NCBI RefSeq assembly: GCF_006496635.1
Contig: NZ_CP022958.1
Location: 1-64,000, forward strand
Direction of reading: 5' to 3'
DNA: 64,000 nt
Source: Azoarcus sp. DD4
GTDB taxonomy: Bacteria > Pseudomonadota > Gammaproteobacteria > Burkholderiales > Rhodocyclaceae
Part shown: positions 57,395-64,000 of the stretch, piece after piece
How the letters are laid out: every line of letters begins with the position of its first letter
How positions within the stretch are numbered: the first letter of the stretch is position 1
Program-made: the position numbers and the translations under genes
The notes under the pieces: model-generated
The model's input: the letters and a program-made list of their open reading frames with translations, nothing else
Told to the model about the DNA's origin: nothing
The model's database searches: none

Positions 57395-59137
57395 TCATGG
57401 TCCCGTGCCTTCCGCCAGTCGGCGCGCCCAGCTTTCCACCAGCGCCTCGTCGCCGCTCGCCGGATGGTGGCGCAGGCCGAGGTGCAGGTATTCGTGGGCA
57501 AGCGTGATGCGGTCTTCCGGCGTGCGCAGCTCGCGCACGTGGATGCGGCCGCGGTCGAGTTCGGAGAAGGGCGTGCCCCAGGCCAGCCGGCACACCAGCG
57601 GCGCGGCCGGCGGCTCGAAGCCGGGCAGGGCGGCGAGCATCCGCCGCCAGCGCGGCGCCTGCGCCGCCAGCCAGCGCTCGGCCGGCACCAGCCGCTCGCA
57701 CGGCAGGCCGGCCGGATCGCGCGCCGCCACCAGGTCGGCGGCGGGAAAGGCGTGGCGCAGAATCGCATCCCAGGGCTGACCGGCACGGCCCGCCGCCACT
57801 GCCTCGCGCCACACCAGCCGGTCCGGCCCCGGCGTATCCAGGTGGTAGCCCACCGGCGCGCCGCGCAGCACCAGCTCGGTGGTGAAGCCCGCCACCGCCA
57901 GCGCCGCGGCCGAGGGCGGATTGGGCGACACCCGCTGGCTGCGGCTGCTGTCGGCGATCGCCAGGCAGTTGCCGCGGCGCGCCGCCTCGTTGAAGAGATA
58001 GCTCCGCGCCACCACCGCCAGCGCGCGCGCCGCCTCGGTCTCGCCGGCGTCGGCCTCGCGGTCGAGCACGCGGGCGACGTAGTCGTCCACGCCGAAACGG
58101 CCCTGCAGCCGCGGCACGCCTTCCTCGACAAGCAGCCGCAACTCGCCGCTGCCACGAAAGGGCAGGCTCACGCCGTTGGCGAACACCGCCACGTGGCGCC
58201 CGCGCAGCAGCCCGGCGCGCGCCGGCCGGCCGTCCGGGCCATCGACCCGGACCAGCGGGTAACGGCTGAAGAAATCCACCTCGACGCAGCCCGGCGCCAG
58301 TCCGCCGCCGCCCTGCGGCAAGGCCGCCGCCAGCGTCGCGCCGTGGCGCGCCAGCACCTGCTGGCCGGTGCCAGCCGCGCCGAACCACAGCGGCGTGCCG
58401 TCCGCCAGCCAGCCGGCACCGCCGCCGTAGCGCTCGCGCGTGCCCGGCCGAAACCAGGAGTAGGTCTTGACCCGCAGCCGGCCGCCGAGCACGCGCACCG
58501 CCCCGGCATCGCCGCCCGGCCCGAAGGCGCGCGCCAGCAACACGCCGGCGGCCTGCTCGCGGGCGCGCGGCGGCACCGCTTCGAGCGCCGCAATCAGGCT
58601 GGCGGGACTGACCGCAGTTTCCGGCTGCATCGCCGCAAGCTCCGCCAGCCACGGCAGGCCGGGCGCGCGATCGGTCCAGAAGCTGCGCCAGTCGGCCGCG
58701 GCGATACCCAGCCGCGCCGGCGCGAAGAACAGCCCGCAGGACGACACCAGCGCCGCATCGCGGCCGATGCTGCCGCCCGCCTCGCAGCAGTAGCTTTCTT
58801 CCTCGCGCCGCCGGCGGCTGGCGGCGTCGTTGGCACGGCCGGCGCGGCACACGTAATCCGGCGCCGGTGCGCCGTGTTCCGTCAGCCAGGCGAACACGAA
58901 GAGCTTCCACAGGCTGCCGAGCGGCACTGCAGCCGGTGGCACGGCTTGCGGCATCGGCCCGCCGTCGGCATCGAAGGCGCGCTGGACCAGTGCGCCGCTG
59001 GCCGGATCGCGGTAGGCGAGATCGAGCGCGGCAGGCGCGGCCTGCGCACCGGCGCCGAGCAGTGCAAGTGCAAGTGCGAGTGCAAGTGCCGCGAGCAGGC
59101 GGCCAGGCCAGCGCGCGGTCAAGACCGATCCCCGCAC
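57395..59137 (-). CDS. DUF2300 (YfaQ-like) exported protein with three motif regions
   Basis: The 580-residue protein has a signal peptide (LLAALALALALALLGAGAQA). It then shows an SxxK motif, Ser75-Leu-Trp-Lys78, as in serine transpeptidases and beta-lactamases. A SpoIID-like segment follows at about 330-450 (VDDYVARVLDREAD, EAARALAVVARSYLFNEA). A metal-binding HEYLH (HExxH, 548-552) lies near the end. The combination looks like a peptidoglycan-acting protein. The start is GTG; no nearby ATG exists. E. coli YfaQ is the nearest family name recalled. Activity is inferred. Confidence 0.75.
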   Translation of the reverse strand: MRGSVLTARWPGRLLAALALALALALLGAGAQAAPAALDLAYRDPASGALVQRAFDADGGPMPQAVPPAAVPLGSLWKLFVFAWLTEHGAPAPDYVCRAGRANDAASRRRREEESYCCEAGGSIGRDAALVSSCGLFFAPARLGIAAADWRSFWTDRAPGLPWLAELAAMQPETAVSPASLIAALEAVPPRAREQAAGVLLARAFGPGGDAGAVRVLGGRLRVKTYSWFRPGTRERYGGGAGWLADGTPLWFGAAGTGQQVLARHGATLAAALPQGGGGLAPGCVEVDFFSRYPLVRVDGPDGRPARAGLLRGRHVAVFANGVSLPFRGSGELRLLVEEGVPRLQGRFGVDDYVARVLDREADAGETEAARALAVVARSYLFNEAARRGNCLAIADSSRSQRVSPNPPSAAALAVAGFTTELVLRGAPVGYHLDTPGPDRLVWREAVAAGRAGQPWDAILRHAFPAADLVAARDPAGLPCERLVPAERWLAAQAPRWRRMLAALPGFEPPAAPLVCRLAWGTPFSELDRGRIHVRELRTPEDRITLAHEYLHLGLRHHPASGDEALVESWARRLAEGTGP

Positions 59138-59144
59138 GCGCCTG

Positions 59145-59702
59145 TCACGCCGGCGGCGCGCCGCGCCAGCAGCGGATGGTGCGCTGGAAGAAGAGGCTGT
59201 TGGGCACCTGCAGCACGGTGTCGCCCTGGCCGGCGGCGTGTTCCTGCAAGGTGGTGTAGATCAGGTTGATGTCGATCACCTGCCCCTTCAGCCCCGGTTT
59301 CTCGCCGTTCTCCAGCAGTTCGATGTGGTCGTAGAGCCGGAACGGCCGCGTGCTGAAGATGAGGAAGGTGCAGAAGATGTTGGACAGCACGCTCCAGGCG
59401 GCGAAGAAGGCCACCGCCCCGACCGCGGCGAAACCGGTAAAGGCGGTCCACAACACCGTGCCCGACACGCCGAAGCGGTCGAGAATGATCAGCAGGGCAC
59501 CGGACCAGACGACGAAGCTCATGACCCGCCGCCCGCCTATCACCAGCTCCGGCGGCAGGCTGTAGTGCTCGCCGAGACGGCGCAGCAGGCGGCGCAACAG
59601 CATGCGCAGCAGCACCGCGCCGAGTACGATCGACGCGATCTGCAGGCCGAGAGTGATGACTTCGAGCCAGGGCAGCGCCCATTCGGGCAGAACTTGTTTC
59701 AT
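59145..59702 (-). CDS. MscS-like small mechanosensitive channel protein
   Basis: The 185-residue protein has about three hydrophobic segments, then the MscS pore and beta-domain pattern (AAVGAVAFFAAWSVLSNIF, FRLYDHIELL, and DTVLQVPNSLFF). The C-terminal soluble domain of full MscS is short, so this is a reduced form. It ends 7 bp before the DUF2300 gene and reads in the same direction, probably in one transcript. Confidence 0.82.
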   Translation of the reverse strand: MKQVLPEWALPWLEVITLGLQIASIVLGAVLLRMLLRRLLRRLGEHYSLPPELVIGGRRVMSFVVWSGALLIILDRFGVSGTVLWTAFTGFAAVGAVAFFAAWSVLSNIFCTFLIFSTRPFRLYDHIELLENGEKPGLKGQVIDINLIYTTLQEHAAGQGDTVLQVPNSLFFQRTIRCWRGAPPA

Positions 59703-59888
59703 GCGTATCGGCAGCTCGGTTGAAGGCCGCGGTTCGGGAACCCAGCGGCGGGCCATTTTAGCGCCGCGACAGGGACACCGGCGGCGAAAGCGGCCGGCGG
59801 TTCCCGGACCGGGCGACATGGCGCTTGCATCAAGGTAGCGAGCGGTGCGCTAATTCCGCCCGAACGTGCCATCCGCAGAGGATCCCGC

Positions 59889-61769
59889 ATGCATCGCCGG
59901 CTCCGAACGCTCTGTCTCGCCGCCGTCAGCCTGGTGCTGAGTGGCTGTACGCTGCTGCGCCTGGGCGAGGAAGCGCGCGCCTTCTACACCTCCACCGTGC
60001 TCGTCGGCCGCATCGGCGCATCCGGCTGGGAAGGCCCGGTCGTGGTAGCCGCCTGGCGCGAAGCCGCGCCGGACCAGCCGGTGCACCGCACCCTGTTGCA
60101 CGCTGCCGGAGGCTACGAACTCATCGTCCCGGCCGGCAGCTACCGGCTGTTCGCCTTCGGCGATGCCAACGGCAACGGCGCCTACGACCCCGGCGAGCCG
60201 GCCGGCGAGTATCCCGCCACCGAGGCGGTGACGGCCTCCGGCAGCGGGGTAGTGTCGCTGCTCGACTTCGCCATCGGCCCGGGAGCGCCGCTGCGCCCCG
60301 ACACCGCGACTCGCGCCGCCGCCTGGCCGCCGTTCGAGCGCCGCCACAGCACCCGCGCCGGCGCCATCGCCAACCTCGACTCGCCGGCCTTTTCCGCCGC
60401 GCACGGCGAAACCGGCTACTGGGCGCCGATGGCCTATTTCCGCGAAACCGGCGGCAACATCTACTTCCTCGAACCCTACGATCCAGCGCGCGTCCCAGTG
60501 CTTTTCGTGCACGGTGCGGCCGGCTCGGCGCAGGACTGGCGCTACTTCGTCGAACATCTCGACCGCCGCCGCTATCAGCCTTGGCTGTTCCAGTACCCCT
60601 CCGGCGCCGCGGTCGATTCGATGGCCTACCTGCTCTACTGGAAGCTCTTCAACCTGCAGCTGGAGCACCGCTTCGACACCCTGCACATCGTCGCCCACAG
60701 CATGGGCGGGCTGGTGGCGCGCGGCTTTCTGGTCAATCATGGCAATCAGCTGCCCGCGCTGCGGCGCTTCATCTCGATCTCGACGCCTTGGGCGGGCGAG
60801 CCCACCGCCGAGCTGGGCGTGAAGCACTCGCCGGCGGTGGTGCCGTCATGGCACGACATGCAGCCGGACGGCCACTTCATGCAGGCGCTGTTCGCCCGCC
60901 CGCTGCCGGCGGGGATCGACTACTACCTGCTGTTCGGCCATCGCGGCGGCTACAGCCTGCTACGTCCCAATCACGACGGCACGGTGACGCTCGCCAGCCA
61001 GCTGCGCACCGCGGCGCAGGCGGAGGCGCGGATGATCTACGGCTTTGACGAGGACCACGTCGGCATCCTGTCGTCGCCGCAGGTCATGGCCCAGGTTCAG
61101 ACCCTGCTCGACGGTGCCGGCAGCACGAGCGGCGACGCACAGAACGCCGGCCGCCTGCGCACCACCTTCGAGTTCGAAACGCCCGACGGCAGCGGCGGCA
61201 CACCCATCCTGCTGTTCCGGCCGGCAGGGGGCGCTGCGGCACCGGCCACCTTCAGCATGCCGCTGTCGGCGGAGGACAACGGCCGCGAGATCGGCCCCAT
61301 TCCCGCCGGCGACTACGAACTCAGCCTGATGATGCCCGCCTACCGCAGCGAGCCCGTCAGCCAGCACTTGCGGATCGCCGGCAATACCACCGCCGACGCG
61401 CGCTTCCGCCTGCTGCCGCGCGGCGAGCTGAGCGGCTACATCGGCACCGAGGCGGATTCGGTGGGCAGCCCCGCCGGCAGCTACCGCCGCCCGCACGACA
61501 CGGTGCGCATTCGCGAGATCGGCCTGCGCGGCCCCGGCATACGGCGGACGCTGCAGCCGCTGGACACCGCGGCCGACGATGCGCTCGCACGCCACCTGCG
61601 GGGAGAAGACGGCGCCCATCAGGCGCACTTCGCCTTCTTCGACCTCGCCGAAGGCGACTATGAGCTGACCATCCAGGCGGAGGGCTACGAAGCCCACGTG
61701 TCGCAGCACGCGGTGGTGCCCGGCAGAAGCAACCCGATGACACCCATCGTGCTGCGGCCGTTGCCCTGA
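59889..61769 (+). CDS. Lipoprotein alpha/beta hydrolase
   Basis: The 626-residue protein has a lipobox with Cys20 (VLSGC) and is therefore anchored in a membrane. An N-terminal domain has a calcium-loop-like DANGNGAYDPGE. The hydrolase core follows, with FVHGAAGSAQDW, the nucleophile elbow AHSMGG (Ser271), and a likely triad of Asp363 and His390. The last 200 residues hold two beta-sandwich-like repeats (GDYELSLMMPAY and GDYELTIQAEGY). It may be a lipase, esterase or PGAP1-like enzyme on the cell surface. It is divergent from the MscS gene. Confidence 0.82.
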   Translation: MHRRLRTLCLAAVSLVLSGCTLLRLGEEARAFYTSTVLVGRIGASGWEGPVVVAAWREAAPDQPVHRTLLHAAGGYELIVPAGSYRLFAFGDANGNGAYDPGEPAGEYPATEAVTASGSGVVSLLDFAIGPGAPLRPDTATRAAAWPPFERRHSTRAGAIANLDSPAFSAAHGETGYWAPMAYFRETGGNIYFLEPYDPARVPVLFVHGAAGSAQDWRYFVEHLDRRRYQPWLFQYPSGAAVDSMAYLLYWKLFNLQLEHRFDTLHIVAHSMGGLVARGFLVNHGNQLPALRRFISISTPWAGEPTAELGVKHSPAVVPSWHDMQPDGHFMQALFARPLPAGIDYYLLFGHRGGYSLLRPNHDGTVTLASQLRTAAQAEARMIYGFDEDHVGILSSPQVMAQVQTLLDGAGSTSGDAQNAGRLRTTFEFETPDGSGGTPILLFRPAGGAAAPATFSMPLSAEDNGREIGPIPAGDYELSLMMPAYRSEPVSQHLRIAGNTTADARFRLLPRGELSGYIGTEADSVGSPAGSYRRPHDTVRIREIGLRGPGIRRTLQPLDTAADDALARHLRGEDGAHQAHFAFFDLAEGDYELTIQAEGYEAHVSQHAVVPGRSNPMTPIVLRPLP

Positions 61770-61789
61770 ACCTGCCGGTGGGAACCGCC

Positions 61790-63103
61790 TCAGCCCCGCG
61801 GCAGGTGGAGAATGGCCACCAGCCCCCCGCCGGTGCGATTCTCCAGCCGGATGTCGCCACCCTGCGCGCGCATCAGGTTGCGCGCGATCGCCAGGCCGAG
61901 GCCGGTGCCGCCGGTCTTGCGGCTACGCGAATCCTCGGCGCGGAAGAAGGGTTCGAACACCCGCTCCAGCAAGGCCGGCGGCAGGCCCGGGCCATCATCC
62001 TCGATACGGATCTCCACCCCGCCCTCGTCCTGCGCCAGCTGCAGCGTGGCCGCACCGCCACCGTACTTCAGGGCGTTGTCGACCAGGTTCTGCAGCGCGC
62101 GCCGGACAGCGCGCGGCGCGCACCTGACCGGCGCCGCCAGCCGGCCCTCGATGCGCAACACCTGACCGAGGTCGGCAGCCTGGTCGGCGAGCGATTCCAC
62201 CAGCGCCTGCAGATCCACCCGCGCCGTGGCCTCGACCGGCTGCGCACTGCGGGCGTAGTCCAGCCCTTCTTCGACGAGCTGGCTCATGGCGTCAATGTCG
62301 GTCTCGATGCGCGCACGCGCCTGCTCGTCGGCGGGCAGGGCGCCGATGCGCAGGCGCAGGCGGGTCAATGGCGTCTTGAGATCGTGCGAGATGGCGGCGA
62401 GGATCTGGGTGCGCTCGGCCAGGTTCTTCTGCAGCGCGGCCTGCATGACATTGAAGGCGCGGCTGGCCTCGACCAGTTCGCTCGCCCCGCGCTCCGGCAG
62501 CGCCGGCGCGTCCAGGTTGTGACCGAGCGCATGGGCGGCCTCGGCCAGCCGGCGCAGCGGCCGCGTCGCCAGCCTTACCGCGCCCCAGGCGGCCAGCATC
62601 ACCGCCAGGCTGACACCGGCCACGTAGCCGGCGATCACGCCCAGCGGCGGCGGCGCGAGCGGCGCCTTGCGGGTGGGGAAGCGCACCAGCAGGGTGTGGG
62701 CGGCATCGAGCGACACCGCCAGCGCGGGAATGCCGTCTTCGCCCGGCGCCGGCGGATCGAGCATCACCCCGCGCACGTCGATCGCCGGATCGAGCCGACG
62801 TCGCATCGGCGCCATCGATTCGCGCAGATGCGGCGTGTCGGCCTCGGGATGAACCACCCCCGCCGGCTCCAGTGTTGGCTGGTAGAAGCCGCGATCCAGC
62901 GCCGGCATCCACTGCGCGCGCTCCGCCGGCGGCATGCGGCCGAGCAGTTGGTGCAGGAAGGCGACGTCGGCACCCATGAATTCGAACATCTGGCGCCGCG
63001 AATCGCGCGCGCTGACCGCCAGCGCGCCGCCGAAGCTGAGCACCTGGATCAGCACGGTGGCCACCACCAGGATCAGGAACACCCGCCCGGCGAGCGACTT
63101 CAC
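61790..63103 (-). CDS. Sensor histidine kinase (EnvZ-like)
   Basis: The 437-residue kinase has a first helix near 5-30, a periplasmic segment to about 150, a second helix, then a HAMP domain, the H-box AAISHDLKTPLTRLR with His240, and the HATPase N, G1 and G2 boxes (NLVDNALKYGG, EDDGPGLP, GGTGLGLAI). It starts with GTG and overlaps the stop of the regulator as GTGA. The signal is unknown. Confidence 0.93.
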   Translation of the reverse strand: MKSLAGRVFLILVVATVLIQVLSFGGALAVSARDSRRQMFEFMGADVAFLHQLLGRMPPAERAQWMPALDRGFYQPTLEPAGVVHPEADTPHLRESMAPMRRRLDPAIDVRGVMLDPPAPGEDGIPALAVSLDAAHTLLVRFPTRKAPLAPPPLGVIAGYVAGVSLAVMLAAWGAVRLATRPLRRLAEAAHALGHNLDAPALPERGASELVEASRAFNVMQAALQKNLAERTQILAAISHDLKTPLTRLRLRIGALPADEQARARIETDIDAMSQLVEEGLDYARSAQPVEATARVDLQALVESLADQAADLGQVLRIEGRLAAPVRCAPRAVRRALQNLVDNALKYGGGAATLQLAQDEGGVEIRIEDDGPGLPPALLERVFEPFFRAEDSRSRKTGGTGLGLAIARNLMRAQGGDIRLENRTGGGLVAILHLPRG

Positions 63104-63870
63104 GCGCCGTCTCCGTCGCCGAAGCCCGGCGGGCGCGTCACGTGCGCGGCGACCGTCTTGCACAGCACATAGCCTTCGTTGCGTATGGTCTTGATGTAGG
63201 CCGGCTCGCGCGCGTCGTCGCCCAGGCGCTTGCGCAGCCGGCTGACGCGCAGGTCGATGGAGCGGTCGAACACATCGGCCTCGCGCCCGGCCAGGCCGAT
63301 CAGCAGCTGGTCGCGGTTCACCACGCACTGCGGGTGGTCGAGCAGGAAGCGCAGCAGCGTGTATTCAGCCGCCTGCAGCAGCGTCACGGTGCCGCCGCGC
63401 GCCACCAGATGGCGCTCCACAGTGTCGAGCAACCAGTCGCCAAAGGCGAGGTAGCGCGCCACCTCGGTGCGCACCGTGCCCGGCGGCAGCATGCGCGCCC
63501 GACGCAGTACAGCACGCACGCGAGCGAGCAGCTCGCGCGCGACGAAGGGCTTGCCGAGATAGTCGTCGGCGCCCATCTCCAGCCCGATGATGCGATCGAC
63601 GTCGTCGGCGCGCGCGGTCAGCATCACCACCGGGATCTGCGCATGGGCCGGGGTGTCGCGCAGCCAGCGGAACAGCGTCATGCCGTCCTCGCCGGGCAGC
63701 ATCAGGTCGAGCACCACCACGTCGACCGGCGCGGCCAGCAGGGCGGCACGCATCTGGCGGCCGTCGGCCGCGGTCGACACCCGCAGCGCCTGCTTGCCGA
63801 GGTAGTCGGCCAGCAGGTCGCGGATGTCGGGGTCATCGTCGACGATGAGTACGTGGTCCGGACGGTTCAT
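63100..63870 (-). CDS. OmpR-family response regulator
   Basis: The 256-residue regulator has a receiver domain with the acidic pocket Asp11-Asp12, phospho-acceptor Asp55 (VLDLMLPG), Thr85 and Lys107 (LGKPF), and a C-terminal winged helix of the OmpR type (RSIDLRVSRLRKRLGDD, IKTIRNEGYVL). It is first in the two-gene operon with the kinase. GATAC-like repeats lie upstream. The target genes are not obvious. Confidence 0.94.
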   Translation of the reverse strand: MNRPDHVLIVDDDPDIRDLLADYLGKQALRVSTAADGRQMRAALLAAPVDVVVLDLMLPGEDGMTLFRWLRDTPAHAQIPVVMLTARADDVDRIIGLEMGADDYLGKPFVARELLARVRAVLRRARMLPPGTVRTEVARYLAFGDWLLDTVERHLVARGGTVTLLQAAEYTLLRFLLDHPQCVVNRDQLLIGLAGREADVFDRSIDLRVSRLRKRLGDDAREPAYIKTIRNEGYVLCKTVAAHVTRPPGFGDGDGA

Positions 63871-63904
63871 GGGCGTGATTGTGCCGTCATACGTGTGTCG
63901 CTGT

Positions 63905-63958
63905 GTATCCGCCCGTGGCCGGCGCGTATCGGCGGGGCGGGCGGCCAGCGGGCGATAC
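63905..63958. promoter_or_regulatory. GATAC repeats upstream of the response regulator
   Basis: GTATC occurs at 63905-63909 and 63926-63930, exactly 21 bp apart (two helical turns), and GATAC in the opposite orientation at 63954-63958. OmpR-type regulators often bind such spaced repeats, so this may be an autoregulatory site. Confidence 0.3.
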
Positions 63959-64000
63959 AAATCCACGGCCGGCAGGACAAACCGCGGCTACACGGGCGGG

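Overview
The window opens on the start codon of dnaA and runs dnaA-dnaN-gyrB, so it is the origin-proximal edge of a bacterial chromosome. The high GC content, the GyrB and DnaA sequences, two TRAP transporters, DUF1302/DUF1329 genes, a long-chain flavodoxin and a PEP-CTERM protein suggest a betaproteobacterium of the Azoarcus/Thauera/Aromatoleum kind (Rhodocyclales). That assignment is inferred from gene content; no database was searched. No rRNA, tRNA, CRISPR array, insertion sequence or prophage was found.

1-5.2 kb: replication genes, closed by an intrinsic terminator after gyrB. 5.4-13.6 kb: a type I restriction-modification operon, hsdM-hsdS-fic-(winged helix)-(internally deleted nucleotidyltransferase)-hsdR, with overlapping start/stop codons and a palindromic operator candidate inside it. 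13.8-19.7 kb: housekeeping and stress genes (RluA-type pseudouridine synthase, flavodoxin, MOSC, a small membrane protein, TerB, DJ-1/PfpI), an orphan branched-chain-type binding protein and a LysR regulator. 19.8-24.1 kb: a two-subunit molybdenum hydroxylase with its XdhC and MocA-like maturation factors. 24.3-28.4 kb: flavin reductase, DUF2798, TerC, and a LysR/YbfB-type MFS pair. Two copies of a palindromic intergenic repeat lie here.

28.6-40.5 kb: a catabolic/envelope region. Two divergent paralogous cupin dioxygenases are followed by a DUF1302-DUF1329-YCF48-RND-SDR operon, a PEP-CTERM protein, and a divergent AraC/SDR pair. The set resembles outer-membrane plus RND modules seen beside hydrophobic or aromatic substrate pathways.

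40.6-51.7 kb, all on the minus strand: a run reading MarR, pxpB-pxpC-pxpA (5-oxoprolinase), LysR, DUF1445 (D-glutamate cyclase family), a DctP-DctQ-DctM TRAP transporter, DUF2848, amidase and ureidoglycolate lyase-like. It recalls the Bacillus ycsFGI-kipIAR gene set, with a TRAP transporter in place of the carrier, and looks like a lactam/amide utilisation locus. A second TRAP system diverges from the MarR gene on the plus strand, with a hairpin terminator/attenuator between dctP and dctQ, and converges on a fluoroacetate-dehalogenase-like hydrolase.

55.7-61.8 kb: an envelope module of two tandem DUF2135 proteins, a DUF2300 protein that appears to join an SxxK motif, a SpoIID-like segment and an HExxH motif, a MscS-like protein, and divergently a lipoprotein alpha/beta hydrolase. 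61.8-63.9 kb: an EnvZ/OmpR-type two-component pair. Many long reading frames opposite real genes are shadows caused by high GC and were left out.
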